Below are positions 11,894-24,065 of a stretch of 64,000 nt of DNA, in pieces. This DNA is from Voacanga thouarsii (Eukaryota; Streptophyta; Magnoliopsida; Gentianales; Apocynaceae). A program made the position numbers and the translations under genes. Within the stretch, counting starts at the first letter, position 1; every line of letters starts with the position of its first letter. The notes below the pieces were generated by a model. That model made no database searches, was not told where the DNA came from, and worked only from the letters and a program-made list of their open reading frames with translations. The stretch spans positions 372,001-436,000 of the forward strand of contig JANUWF010001213.1 in the NCBI GenBank assembly GCA_026120185.1. Reading direction: 5' to 3'.

Positions 11894-12924
11894 GCTGCAG
11901 TATACCTATTGTTGATTCTTGGGAGTACATTACGGTGTACTAACCCTTCCAGTCACATATGGTTGAGTGCTGTAGGTTGCGGTCTAAGTACAGTGATACG
12001 TGGCATCGAATACGAAGCCTTGTGAGCTTTGCATGTAGGCCGACCTTCTATTAGAGAAGTGTTTGTGATTTGAAAATCGAGGTAATAGTTTGAAACTAAA
12101 ACACAATTTTTTAAAAAAGATTGAGTTCTGAATAAACTCTTCGTTAGAGAATTTTGGAATTGTTTCCAGTAAACAAAAATAATATGCTATTCCACAAAAG
12201 TTTTGTGTACTCTGTTCTTTCATAAAGCACTAGCACACTTGAGACTCATTGGGTGATTTGTCACTCACGCGTTTCTTTTATCTTACCCTTTCATAGGACC
12301 CAGAGTTGAACAGACCTACGAATAGAATGAGGATACCACAATGACAGCAGCCTAGGTCCAGACGTTCCTCTTTGGATTATGTACTTAATCACTGACATAG
12401 TAGAAAGACTGCATGTATGAAATTCTCTATTATGTGATGAGGTTAGTATGAGTCTGGACCTTATATACTCTTTTGGTTCTTCGTTATAAAGACCCCTTGT
12501 CTAGGTAACTAGACGGGGCGACACTCGGTTTTAATATACTTCAGCTGTTACTTTTAGTAGGGGTGTTACATGGTAGAGCATTGAACTCATTCCTTCCCCC
12601 AAACTAAAATTGGACATTGTTCGTAATGGCAAAGAAATATCCCAATAAAGCATCTCCATGAGACTTAAAAATAAGAGAGGAAGAGAATAAGGAAATACTC
12701 TCCCAAGGTCCATTGATTCTAGATAGCAATTTAAAGATTCAAATTCCATCACAAAATGCATAGTCCTTGACCAAGATGAGGCTTTCCTAAACAAAACAAA
12801 ACATAAAACTAGAAAAAAAATATAAAAGATATAAAAGAAAACTAAAATAGAAGAAAAGTCATGAAAATTTAAAGAGAAAAGAAAGCAAAAAAATAAACGT
12901 AGAGATAAGAAAAGAAATAACAAA

Positions 12925-14098
12925 TAAGCTAAATTATCATAATCATCCTCATCATCATCTAACATCCCCATCATCTGGCTCAACAATATCTCCTCTCACA
13001 GCCTGGCTAGTAGAAGCACCTCCTGCCTGCCCAAGACTGCTTCATCCATGTAGTCAACATCTGCTCATGAGCATCCTGCCTCCAATGCATGTCAACTATA
13101 GAGCTAGAGAAGAATGGTCTTCTAGCTCTCCTTCCCAAATCTGAGCTGCTCTATCTGAGTATGCAACACAGCCTCAAACTCAAAACTACACTGTGATCTT
13201 GAAACTATTGTCACATACTCGAGGCTGCAGAGGGCTGCTCTTCCTCCTTATCCGAAGACACCTCCTCCATCCTTTGGTGCTGGACCTTAAAAGGACTCAT
13301 CTAATGTCTGTCCCTCTCACTATACTTATATCTACAATGGGCTAGGCTATGCTCAGTCACTACATCCCTCTCCATAGTAATCTTCGTCAACTTCCTATCA
13401 CAACTGACTCCAAAAACTTCAAGTACACGCATAATCACCAAAGGAAAGACAAAAGCCTTGGAAGAAAGGCGAGAATACACTACATCCCTTATGGACTGGA
13501 TAATCAATAGGGTGAGATGTAAAAATCATGAATTCAACCTCATTGAACCCACTAGCCTTAAGCATGACATTGAAAGCAAATATATAGACTAGGGCTCTCA
13601 TCTGGGTTGAAGATCATTGTTAGAAAAAAAGCCATGAGAAGTAATAATTCCCCGCATGTGTAACCTTAGCCCCTGATGGGTATCAGTAAAGCTCCACTGA
13701 GCTTTAGAGATAATCCACTCATTGTGAAGGTCAAGGACTACCCAGGGGCCTTCATTGTTAACACTGAGAATTGGTGGCTAGTCTAGCACTATAAAACTTA
13801 ATAGGTATCCCCTTAACTATAGTAGATATATTCTCTATGTTATTATTTTTCTTATCCAGAATATTGGCATAGAATTCTTTGACTAGCACAGGACAATAAA
13901 CCCCTTAAAGTGTAATGATAGCCTCCTATCCTAACCACTTTGATCTTTTTTGTTAACATGGCCTTGGGCCCAAATCTGACAAGTAGGCTTAATAAACTAG
14001 GTAGGTTGTGTAGAAAATAGCTCAAAATAAGGAGTTGAAAAGGATGAGGCTCTGGACCTCTAAGAATACGGACCTACACCCCTTAGTTTGGATCTAAT
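12925..14098 (-). pseudogene. aORF of gag-only element, copy A (plant transposon-protein-like)
   Basis: Downstream of gag on the element strand lies a degenerate ORF of about 390 codons. The clearest signature is LVKEFYANILDKKNNN (13850-13886), typical of the 'putative plant transposon protein' domain found in extra ORFs of Athila- and SIRE-type elements. Further on are RALVYIFAFNVMLKASGFNEV (two adjoining segments near 13550-13600) and an acidic end (MGMLDDDEDDYDN). Many stops and frameshifts occur, and the start codon seen in copy B is lost here. The function of the domain is unknown to me; I base identity on the EFYAN motif and position. Confidence 0.6.
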
Positions 14099-15289
14099 AT
14101 AATCACTAAAATGGAAATAGTAGACAAGAAAAAAGGAGTTACACAAAATTCACAACAAAGTCACAACCTTCAACAAATCTACAACTCTCAACCAATCTCA
14201 CAAATCAATAAGCACCCAACTCTACAAATCTTAACACCAACAGAAATTCACAAATCATAATCTTTCCAAAATACATGCAAAGAAAACACAATTCCACAAT
14301 CCAAGCATAATATCAGTAGGACTTCTCAATGCAGCATGAGTAATTAACAATGGGGATTATGATCAACATGAGGGCCGTCTAATCATTAACCATATAGAGT
14401 ATATTAATGTCATTAACAATAGAATTCAACAACAAATTCAATCTAAGGTTCAAGAATTTCCCTTTATTCAAGGATAAAAATAATATCAAGAGAATTTTGC
14501 CAAAGTAGCTATATGAAGGTCAAAAGATCAAAGAAATAACATCACTAAACATTAACCCATGCTATTCCATGCATAAAGTATTCACAAACTCAATTAATCT
14601 AAATCAAACAAGTATAATAATTGAATTTCAGCTAAAAATAAAGAAAAAATATCAAGAAATTCAATCTCAAAATTGAACTGTAGAAACGAAAGAAAAATCA
14701 TATCAATTTGTTCTCCAATGTATGGGCAAACATCTAATGCAAAGCTTTTGAGGAAATATGCTCAAATCAAGTGGATTTGGAAGTTGGGTTTTGAAGTAAA
14801 ATTGAGATTTTTATGATTTCAATATGGAAATTCAATGAAAAATAAGAGATTTGATTATTTGATGATAAGTTTGAAGGCTAAAATCAATCTGGTGATGGTT
14901 GGGATTGAAAAGTCGACGATGGGTTAAGGAAAAAAAAAAGTGAGGGAATTAAAGAAGATTTGAAAAAAATTAGTTAGCTCAACTCTTTTACGGCAGCTGT
15001 CCAGGTGTAAATGCCAGCGGGGGGTCTAATTGTGAAATCGGCCCTAAAACCCTGAAAAAACCAGCGCCAGGTCCAAGTATCTGCATTAGCACTTACTCTG
15101 TTCTGGGTTCTTTTTTTTTTTTTTTTTTTGCTTTTTTCTATTTTTTTAATAAAATAAATAGAAAGACAAATAACCATAAAAAAAATGAATGCATGATCTC
15201 CAAAAGATGAAATAAGCACGAATAATCTTAAACAAACAAACGAAATTAAAGATTGTCCAAATTAAAATATGAAAACAAATAAAAAAACA
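14099..15289 (-). other. Spacer between gag and aORF, copy A
   Basis: This holds no recognised coding domain. It is AT-rich with a poly-T run (about 15111-15129) and a GC-rich patch at 14990-15085 containing gccagcgggggg and accagcgccagg, related to the patch described for the LTRs. The matching region in copy B is 31735-32975. On the element strand a pyrimidine-rich tract ending in TTTTAG lies just upstream of the aORF and could be a splice acceptor. Confidence 0.5.
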
Positions 15290-16659
15290 TCTCTTTCCAC
15301 AATCTTGGTCTCGTGGATTATTTTCTGTATTTCTAGGTAGAGATATAGCTTGACAATGTCCAAGAAGCTTAGCCAATTGACCAATTTAATACTCTAAGTT
15401 GTGGATTGAAGCCTCCAAATTTCTAGTCACTATATCAACTTCTTGGAAACATGTTTGAATAGAACTTACCATTTTGTTAACCAACTCTTTTGATGATGGC
15501 TTCGGTAGTGGTGTATTGTAAGGCAAGGCAAGGAAAGTTGAGCCCTTTGGTTTCCACTAATGTTTGGGGGGTTTGACCTTTGTTGGTTTAGATTGGTCTA
15601 AGAAAAAATAGGATGGTTCCTCCAACTAGGATTATAATTGGCACTATAAGGATTGTTACCTTATCTCACATTCCCCATAAACGCAGCTTGTTGTAAGGAC
15701 TATTGAAATAAACCCATACTCTGACACTCATGGTTAGGATAACCTTCTCCACAAAAATTGTAGCTAATGTTCATAATTTTCCCTTGAGAAGGGGCCACTT
15801 TTTGTTCCATTTTCTGTGCTACTGCCCAAGCCTTAGCTTCCAAAGTAGCCATGGCACCCACCTTGGGAACTTCTTGAACACGAGCCCTAGCCCTTGGATT
15901 GCCGTAAGAGTAGTTGTTCATAGCAACATTCTCAATCTACATATACAACTCCTCTAAGGTCTTAGAATTTGTTGTGCCACTAATGGATGCATCATTTAAC
16001 TCTTTCGAGGCAAAGTTCAATCCACTATGAAAAATATGCATTTGCATTCCTAATTCGAACCCATGTTCAAGACATTTTCATAACATCTTCTTCCATCTTT
16101 CCCAATACTCATACAAACTATGAGACTGTAATTGTTGGAAGGCAAAAATATTAGTTCTAAGTATGGCTGTCCTAGCTGCGGAAAAATTTTTGACCAAGAA
16201 TTTCTTAACTAACCTAGCCTAAGTGGTGATAAATCCTACTGGCAAAGATTTTAACCCAGATTTGGCTCTATCTTTAAGGAAAAAAGGAAATAATCTTAGC
16301 CTGATACCATCTTCCGATACACCATTCATTTTGAAAGTGTCATAGATTTCTAGGAAACTAGTATGGCGGGCATTTGTGTTTTCATCAAGTAACCTATCAA
16401 ATTGGACATTATTTTGGATAATGTTGGATTTTATCTTAATGTTGTTGGCTTCTACATTATGTCTAGCAATATTCGAATCTATGCCCAAGACTACAGGTTT
16501 AGCAAAGTCACCTATAGTCCTTATATCATTACCACTATTGCCACCCTTATTTTTTTGGTTAACCGCCATCGCTACTGTTGAACTCATTTCGTCAATCATT
16601 TTTCTTTGAGCCGCTGAAATTTTGGTCAATATTCGCTCGATATCTAGATCGAAGTCCAC
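15290..16659 (-). pseudogene. gag of gag-only element, copy A (Athila-type)
   Basis: The ORF from 16659 runs in one frame to about 16200, with HTSFLEIYDTFKMNGVSEDG and IRLRLFPFFLKDRAKSGLKS, the hallmark retrotransposon-gag core of Athila/Tat elements. After frame breaks come LYEYWERWKKML, the knuckle region (YNFCGEGYPNHECQ, first Cys replaced by Tyr) and LAKLLGHCQAISLPRNTENN, a typical Athila gag tail. Gag would form the particle that packages element RNA. The start methionine is the first in a frame that continues the conserved domain; earlier sequence is leader. Stops occur near 16200, 15925 and further on. Confidence 0.75.
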
Positions 16660-16882
16660 TCTGTATTGTGTGATTCGTTAGGTCATAAACAAATAATTAA
16701 ACCTAAAAAGAATAAGAAAGTAAGATTTTGGAATTTACACGTAAGTAAAAACAATTTGTACACAAAGACAACAACTAGCACATTAATCCACACATAATAC
16801 AAACAACAAGATATGACACATATTTATGAAAATAAACATATAAACATGGTTAAACTAATGAGGTCCAAGCTTTTGCTATATT
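16660..16882 (-). other. 5' leader of gag-only element, copy A
   Basis: AT-rich leader between the PBS and the gag start; no ORF of note. The copy B counterpart is 34240-34495. Confidence 0.5.
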
Positions 16883-16902
16883 ATTCCCCGCCAATTGTAC
16901 CA
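16883..16902 (-). other. Primer-binding site, copy A (tRNA-Asp type, decayed)
   Basis: The plus strand reads attccccgccaattgtacca. The 3' end of plant tRNA-Asp is ATCCCCGGCAACGGCGCCA, so the minus strand carries a mutated complement six bases from the LTR end at 16909. Copy B is better kept (34498-34516). tRNA-Asp priming is typical of Athila. Confidence 0.65.
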
Positions 16903-16908
16903 AAAACT

Positions 16909-18343
16909 TGATGTACTCAATATGGTATATAAAAAACCTTTCAATTTTGAATCCATTCCCAATCAAGTTTTAGTTAAAATACTAATTCCCAAATTACACA
17001 TATGAGCAAGTGCACTCATCAATAAGCATACTATAGGGCATTAACGAGTACCAATCCCCAAGAAACAAATACACTCTAATCACTTTTCATATATTGTTTA
17101 ACCTACCAATTAAAGTAATAAAAGAAGAAAGATAAAAATAAAGAAAATAGCTTCTGGAGAGAAGAACATGTACTTAGATAGAAATTCTTGAAAACATAAT
17201 AATGAATTACTTAGAACCTATCACAATTAATAATTATCTTGGCATTAGGAAGAAAAAAAACACAGAATCCTAATCTTTCCCAATCTAATTGATCACTATC
17301 TCCTAGTCAATTTAGCATATTTCTCAATCAAACCAAAACAACCAAAAGATGCATGAAACTCACTCCTCATAAATAATATCCTTATACTCTAGACAATACA
17401 AAATATAAAATTAGCCAATAACCCTATACTCTAGGTGAAATTAATTAATATTTCATTATTCAAGTTCAATTCTTAACATTCTTTCCCAATCCAGTTAAGA
17501 TATAACAATTAAAGAATCAATTAAATTGAACTCATTGCTAACTTTGTTTTCCAAATCCATTATAAAGAAAATCCTATTTCATCAATTAACTAATAAAAAC
17601 AAGTAATCAAATACTAAGAATCATAATCAATTGCTCAAAGACTAAATAAATTACAAGATAAAAAATCCAAAAATATCATCTAATTACAACAAAAATAATG
17701 ATCTCACTATTGTTCAAGAAAAAGAAAACACATGGATAAGAAAGAACTCATAGACCAGGCATCATTCTTTTTCCTATTACAAAATCTCTTGAAACAATGC
17801 TTCTTCTCTTGTGGAGTCCTTCTATCCACTTAATTTCTATCAATCTCTCTATGTGTATCTATGTAACCCTGTATATATCTCCTTCTATATCTTCCTTCTT
17901 AAAATTCTCACTTATTTATAGCTTTTTTGGTTGCCAAAATCACTGCTAAAGACTTTTGGGCTGAATATAAGTTAGATGCCAAAAAGAATTCTTGGAATCA
18001 TTTAATTCTGTAGAAAATCGGATTGCAACCATCTCATAACCGAACAGGGCTAGTACTAGTTCACTTCGACTAGGCCGGCATTGGGTCAGCTCTATAAGTG
18101 CCATAATTTCCTTGTTTTTTCCTTTATTTTCCTGATATGAGCAAGGGCTAGTTTAAATTCCTAGGGGTGACGCCGGTTCAAAACTATACTCGCACAATTC
18201 TGCTCTAAACTCTTCAATTTCTATACAGACATACTTTTAGGAAAAACACAAAATTGTTATGGAATTTACTAACTATTTAATCTAAAACATCTCAAAATCA
18301 CCTTAAATAACTATGAAAATATAGACACGTTTAATCCTTATCA
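16909..18343 (-). repeat. Shared LTR of the gag-only array
   Basis: It is 1435 bp in minus orientation, tgatgtactcaatatgg ... taatccttatca on the plus strand. It has a PBS on its left and a PPT on its right, so it is at once the 5' LTR of copy A and the 3' LTR of copy B. Blocks such as acacatatgagcaagt and tactctaggcaa-type sequence recur in 34523-36001 and in the solo LTR at 24066-25606. Confidence 0.8.
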
Positions 18344-18356
18344 CATTCCCCTGCAC
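18344..18356 (-). other. Polypurine tract, copy B
   Basis: The minus strand reads GTGCAGGGGAATG immediately before the LTR start TGATAAGGATT. This purine-rich run at the internal/LTR border is the expected plus-strand primer site of copy B. Confidence 0.7.
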
Positions 18357-19755
18357 TTAAGGCTTTGCCTGTTCCTAGGCAAACTCCTAAGGCAAGGCAA
18401 ATCAAAACAACTTAACTACCTCATCCATAACAAATTCATTCACAACAAAGCTATAACTTTCTTCCAGCCTTAAACATAAATTTGTCATTCATTCAACCCT
18501 TTCAAAAACTTCCAAACTGATGTATTAAACCAAATATTCCCTAGGCCATAAAAGTTCATATAAACAAGATTATACTTAGTACAAGAAAATTATTCCATCT
18601 CTTAAGTGAAAACATAGACAACACAAATCATACCAGTCATGTTTTTAACCAATTCAAGCATAAAAAAATCAAATTTGTAAAACCTCAAGTAGCAAAATAA
18701 GGAAAGACTCCACTCTTTTTTTTTTTTTTCTTTTTGAAAGACTTAGGGAATTGATAGCCTTGATTGAATGGGTTTCTCTTCAAGCACCGTATTGGCCCCC
18801 TTACAGTCATTGTTTTTTCTTTCTTTGTTTTTGATAGTGATAGGCTCAAGTGAATGAGTTTCTCTTCACTCACCGTATTTGCCCCCGTAATTAAGCAAAA
18901 AATTTCTAAGAGAATTAAACGCATTTTTTTCACTCTCTTTTTACCAACTCACATTTTGCACACGTTATTTTTGGCCAAAGGATATGCACTTCCATTCCCG
19001 AACCTTTTTTCTTCTCATATTCCTTATTTACAACTCAAAACTAAAATATACTAAAAATTCATGAAATAAGAATTAAACAACAACTTTTCTTACATTCGTC
19101 ATATTATCCACATTCAAACTTAAAGAAAAAAATAAAATTTGGATACCAAAATACAACAAAATTTTACTCAAAATTTCAAGAGTTCGTAATATCTAACTTA
19201 ATACATAAGTTTTCTTCAACAAAAAATTTAACTACGATGAATGTAAAATCCATATTTAGAGCTAAAAAGAAAATCACAATCACAACCTAATCATACACAA
19301 TTAAACTCAACTTTATCGCAATCCTTGTTATAATAATGTAAAAAGCAAAAAAAAATTTATCTGACATGAAGCCATTCAAATTTATATTAAGAAAAGCTAT
19401 TAAAAATGCACTTGATAGAGCATTGAACTCATTGCCTCCCCCACACTAAAAGTAGATATTGTCAGCAATGGATTTAAAAATAAAGTGGGGAAAAGAATAA
19501 GGAAATACTCTCCCAAGGTCGATTGATTCCAGATAACCATTCAAAGATTTGAATTCCATCACGATGTGCATAGTCCTTGACATTCAGGAGTCTTTCCTAA
19601 GCAAAAACAAAACAAATAATACAAAACAAAACATAAACCTAGAAAAGAAAATTAAATATCCAAGATATAAAGGATACCTAAAGTCTAAGAAATATCATCA
19701 AAATTCAAAGAGAAAAGAAAGCAAATAAATAAACATAGAGATAAGAAAATAAATA
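18357..19755 (-). other. 3' untranslated part of gag-only element, copy B
   Basis: No coding domain is seen. It is AT-rich with a poly-T run near 18713. It contains a direct repeat of about 36 bp (18764-18799 and 18851-18886; core gtttctcttca...caccgtatt). From about 19410 it matches copy A from 12575 (gagcattgaactcatt, tactctcccaaggtc), a block common in this class of elements. Confidence 0.55.
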
Positions 19756-20161
19756 ACAAATGAGCTCATTATCAGCATCATCCTCATCATTCAGCTTAGC
19801 CACACCTCTTCCCAGAGCCTGGCTAGTAGAAGCACCACCCTCCTGCCTAGGAAACTGCTATATCCATGTAGCTAACATCTGCTCTTGAGCATTCTACCAC
19901 CTATGCACGTCAACTATGCAGCTGGAGAAGAGAGGTCGTATGGCTCACCATCTCGAGTTTCAGCTACTCCATCTGACTGTGCATCTCAGCCACAAACCCA
20001 GAACTACACGTGATCTCAAGAATGCTAGCACACGATCGAGGCTGCTCCTTCTACTCATCCGAGGACATCTTTTCATCCCAAGGAGCTGCACCTAAATGGG
20101 TCTCCTCCAACGTCTCTCCCACTTACTAGATATAAATCCACACTGGACTACGGTATTTTCA
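19756..20161 (-). pseudogene. aORF of gag-only element, copy B, 3' part
   Basis: This is the C-terminal end of the aORF split by the copia insertion at 20162-30778. It matches copy A 12950-13340 (gcctggctagtagaagca, ctaacatctgctc). The end is acidic (NDEDDADNE), like copy A. It is too decayed for domain calls. Confidence 0.5.
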
Positions 20162-21958
20162 TGAAAGCCTAGAAAGGGAAAACACAGAGCACGCAGCAGA
20201 AATAAAAATAGAAAAACTGGGGAAACTAAAAAACAGGGGAACTCCCGAACAGAGCCAGCACTGACTCAAGCAGCCCCAGTCGGCGTCGGTTGCGCTCTGT
20301 CCAAATTTCAAGGGGAAAATTTTCTAACCTTTTTCCATATTCTAAAAGTTGGCTGGACCATAATGTGTGGAACCGGGATAGGTGTGTTGGTGGAAACCAC
20401 TGGTGCGATTCCTACAAACCTCCTACTCCGTCTTTACATGTAGGTGAACGCCAAACTATCGATCTTCCAATATATGGCCTGCCTAATCCCGTTTGGTGAA
20501 CAACTTACAGGGCTAAGGAACTTTCTTTGAGAGAGAGCTAGAGAGGCTTCTCTTTTTCACAGAGAAGAAGCAGTGAAAACCACGTTGTATTCAATCCTCC
20601 TGTTTAACCTAAATAAAACCCTAGGCTAAACTGGACTAGTCCATTAGACTCTTAGTTTAGCCTTTTGGACTAAATTAACTATTCTAATTAGAACCATATA
20701 AATGGCCCAACAAATAATTAATTTCCCAGCCCAAATAAACTAGTCCAATTAACAAGCTTATATTAGTTTAGTCCCATGTTAATCTTTAATTATTCAAACT
20801 GGGCTAAAGCCCTGAACAATTAATTAACCCACCAAACTAATTTAATTAATTCTCTCTCTCTATGGACCTTTACTGTATTCTAGCCCAATAATTACATCAA
20901 GTTACTTAAATAAAATAAATTTCATTTAATTTAATTTAAGATGAATTTCTTAGCCTGTATTTAATTAGAACTCACGGTCTATACTGGGGACCAAAAGACA
21001 CACCGCCTTGGCTACTAAAATGACCAAAATACCCTTGCCATATAAATAGATGTATTTTACATTTTAAATATTTTCTAATATCACCATAAGGAAATATTGA
21101 CCCCAAAGACAATGTTGTGTTAGCAAAGTCTCTGACCTACAGGTGTAATGACTAAAATGCCCCTTTATACATTGTCGTACATTTAGAGAGGAAGAAATGT
21201 ACTAACACCTCTCTAAATGACATCTACCATACTTAGATTTCTAGTCCAATGATCCACAACTTCCTAGATTGTGTCCGCTTTCTAAGGGAGTTACCCTAAA
21301 GCAAACATCCAAGTCATGTTTCCCAGGGCCCTGGATATTTAGATCATTTAGACAACCACAAGGGGCAATGTAGTATAGAAACTATCTTGTACAAGTCTGT
21401 TCTAACTAATTAGTCACATATACCCAACATGTAAGTGTATTGGTCTTATGATAGAACCTCAACTATAGCATATCAAAGTACATGCTTCCAGATTCGTCAA
21501 ACCACCAACTCATACTCAAGTCATAGAATACTAGTCCACGTTGTAGCAGTAGTAGTCTAGATTTCTACCATTTAGTACTTTTAGAAACCACTACTATAGG
21601 TCTTGTTATATGTATTTGAAATATGCTTATGTCATGAATTGAGTGGACTACTCACTAGCTAAAGGTAAGCCATTCCCCATTTGGAATTTACTACAAATAA
21701 CCTAGACATGATGAGATCCCATTCTCATCAATTAGTTAAGAATGAACATTTTTGTGTTAAGTAACCCATGGTCCATACCTTACTATGATAGACCTCCATT
21801 CACAAGGACTACTTACTTAAACATAATTGGTCTTTTCCAAAAGTAATTACGCATAAATAAGATGTAAATTCACAAACAATTTCTGAAAATAAATTTTTTT
21901 ATTAACACATTCAATATTTTCATCAGAAACCTAGTCTAAGAGGGCATATTTCCCAACA
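20162..21958 (-). repeat. 3' LTR of copia family C element
   Basis: Plus-strand ends are tgaaagcctagaaaggg and ggcatatttcccaaca. It is 1797 bp, next to the PPT at 21959. A GC-rich patch sits at 20247-20302 and a poly(A)-type AATAAA run lies on the element strand near 21900. Confidence 0.9.
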
Positions 21959-21970
21959 ATCTCCCACTTG
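21959..21970 (-). other. Polypurine tract of copia family C element
   Basis: The minus strand reads GCAAGTGGGAGAT directly before LTR start TGTTGGGAAATATG. AAGTGGGAGAT is a very common plant copia PPT. Confidence 0.85.
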
Positions 21971-21980
21971 CACTCTAAGA

Positions 21981-23733
21981 CTAAGTAAGTCCGTAGGTGC
22001 CCACCCCTATGGCGTCTAAGTGTCTCTTGAAGACTCTCTTAGTCAAAGGCTTGGTGAATGGATCAACTAGATTGTTCTCAGAGGCAATTTGTTCTACAAC
22101 GACTTCCCATCTTTGGATGAAATCCCGAATCATATGGTACTTCCTCTTGATATGCTTCCCCTTCTTGTGGTTCCTGGGTCCTTTAGATTGTGATACTGCT
22201 CCAGTGTTGTCGCAATACATCACAATCGACCTGTCTATGTGTGGCATGACTCCAAGTTCTGAAAGGAACTTCCAGAGCTAGACTACTTCCTTGGATGCCT
22301 CTGAAGCTCCCACATACTCTGCTTCCATAGTTGAGTCAGCAATGCAAGATTGCTTGATACTTCTCCATGAAATAGCTCATCCAAATAAGATGAAGACATG
22401 TCCAGCTGGTAGATTTTCTCTCATCCTTATTCGCTTGGAAGTCTGAGTCTGGGTATCTTGTAGGAACTAAGTCATCAACCCTATAAACCAGCATATAATC
22501 TCTCGTTCCCTTGAGGTACTTGAGAATATGCTTTACAGCTTGCCAATGAACCTCCCCAGGGTTTGACTAATATCTGCTAACTCAGCCTACGGCAAAGCAA
22601 ATATCTGGCCTAGTACATAGCATGACATACATGAGACTTCCCACAGCCGAAGCATAGGGAATCCTACTTATTTTATCTTTTTCTTCTTGAGACTTAGGAC
22701 AGTCCCTTGAAGAAAATGACAACCCATGTCTGTAAAGAATTAGAGTTCCCTTGCATGAGTCCATGCTGTACCTGGCCACTATCTTGTCAATGTATGCCGC
22801 TTGGGATAATTATAACATTCTTTGCTTCCTATTTCTAGGAAGTCTAATCGCGAGAATGTAGCTGGCTTCTCCCAAGTCCTTCATACAGAATTGGCTAGAT
22901 AGTCAAACCTTTTTAGATGACAATGACCCTATATCATTTTTAATGAGTAGAATGTCATCTACATATAAGACAAGAAAAACCACATTAAAGCCTTCAAGTT
23001 TCCTGTACACGCATGGTTCATCCTCGTTTTGAATAAAATCATAAGAATTTACAGTCTCATCAAAACAAATGTTCCATGCTCTCGATGCCTACTTAAGTCC
23101 ATAAATAGACTTCTTAAGCTTGCAAACCGTATGTTCTTGGCCTTCAGCAATAAAGCCTTCCAGTTGGGACATATAGATGTCTTCGCAAATATGGCCATTT
23201 AAAAAAGCTGTCTTGACATCCATTTGCTAAATCTCATAGTCATAATGACATGCGATGGCAAGGAGGATACGGATGGACTTAAGCATGGCTACCGGGGAAA
23301 ATGTCTCCTCATAATCGATTCCCTCTTTCTGAGTATACCCTTTCGCCACGAGCCTAGCTTTGAAGGTTTCCATATTTCTATCTACTCCCCTATTTTTCTT
23401 ATATACCCACTTACACCCAATGGGTTTTATCCCTTCAGGTGAAGCTACAAGATCCTAAACCTAATTGCATTGTATAGACTCAATCTCGGCTTTCATTACT
23501 TCATGCCATAGATTTGCATCGGCATCAGCAATAGCCTCCTCGTATCTAGTGAGGTCTTGTTCCTGATGGTCGGAGACTAGCTCAAAAGCTTCTCCAGTCC
23601 ATCTCTCCGAAACCCTAGACACTCTCCCATTACGACGAGACTCCAACTGTACAAGCTCTTGAGGCTGTGCCTCTTCTTGTTCCACAATTAGGCTAGAAGT
23701 TGATTCTAAAGATAACTTCTTCTCAAGTTCCAA
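21981..23733 (-). pseudogene. Copia reverse transcriptase and RNase H (degenerate)
   Basis: Minus-strand fragments in order. 23733-23461 holds RRNGRVSRVSERWTGEAFEL and DANLWHEVMKAEIESI (RT start). Around 22940-22990 the active-site box LYVDDILLI is intact. 22779-22582 holds AYIDKIVARYSMDSC-type sequence and ASAVGSLMYVMLCTRPDICFA. 22247-21981 holds IVMYCDNTGAVSQSKGPRNH, the segment HIKRKYHMIRDFIQRWEVVV and DPFTKPL (RNase H end). Stops and frameshifts lie between the segments. RT and RNase H are the C-terminal part of copia Pol, after integrase. Confidence 0.85.
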
Positions 23734-24060
23734 CCTAGTTGAACCTTTCGTGGAAGTACTCTGATCATCCTCTAAGTTTCTAGCATTGGTACTTACTAGT
23801 ACTTTCTACTCCTTAGGATGATAAAAGTAACCACCCTTTGTCCCTTTTGGATACCCAACAAGATAGCATTATTCTCATCTTAGTTCTAACTTGTCTCCCT
23901 TGACCAGTACATAAGCTGGACAACCCCATATCCTAATATAATTCAGACTTAGCTTATGCCCAGTTCATATCTTATAGGAAGTCCTAAGTACTGACTTGGA
24001 AGGCACTAAGTTCAGAATGTATGTCGCTATTTCCAGGGCATATCCCCAAAAAAACACTAG
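23734..24060 (-). pseudogene. Copia integrase C-terminus (degenerate)
   Basis: Minus-strand translation of this part gives fragments resembling YALEIATYILN, HKLSLNYIRIWGCPAYV and YLVGYPKGTKGGYFYHP. These correspond to the region between the integrase core and RT of Angela/Tork-like copia elements. The integrase core lies on the other side of the solo LTR (25612-26137). Confidence 0.7.
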
Positions 24061-24065
24061 AAAAG

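Larger units (their letters stand above)
1..12570 (+). mobile_element. Ty3/gypsy (Tekay/Del-like chromovirus) element, 5' end outside window
   Basis: A plus-strand element entering from the left edge. The order gag knuckle, protease, RT, RNase H, integrase, then a short chromodomain-like C-terminus, followed by a PPT and a TGT...ACA LTR, is that of chromoviral Ty3/gypsy elements. The LTR matches the one at 59612-63062, which is followed by an initiator-Met-type PBS, as in Tekay/Del. The 5' LTR and most of gag are outside the window. Two solo-LTR insertions interrupt it (485-4066 and 10174-11893). All coding parts carry stops and frameshifts, so it is defective. Its right end (12570) abuts the gag-only array directly, so it probably inserted into that array, but the left TSD copy is outside the window. 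Confidence 0.85.
7220..12570 (+). repeat. 3' LTR of left gypsy element (contains a copia solo LTR)
   Basis: It begins TGTATTACC just after the PPT and ends gggtgttaca at 12570. Blocks such as agccagaacaaaagatgatc, ataaagaccccttgt and aactagacggggcgacac match the LTR at 59612-63062 in the same order. Without the solo LTR at 10174-11893 and its TSD it is about 3.63 kb, against 3.45 kb for the other. It supplies promoter and polyadenylation signals in a live element. No protein gene is seen in it. Confidence 0.85.

Noticed and set aside
12531..12986. 151-codon minus ORF crossing the gypsy LTR border
   Set aside because: It spans the junction at 12570 between two elements; only its first part belongs to the aORF C-terminus.
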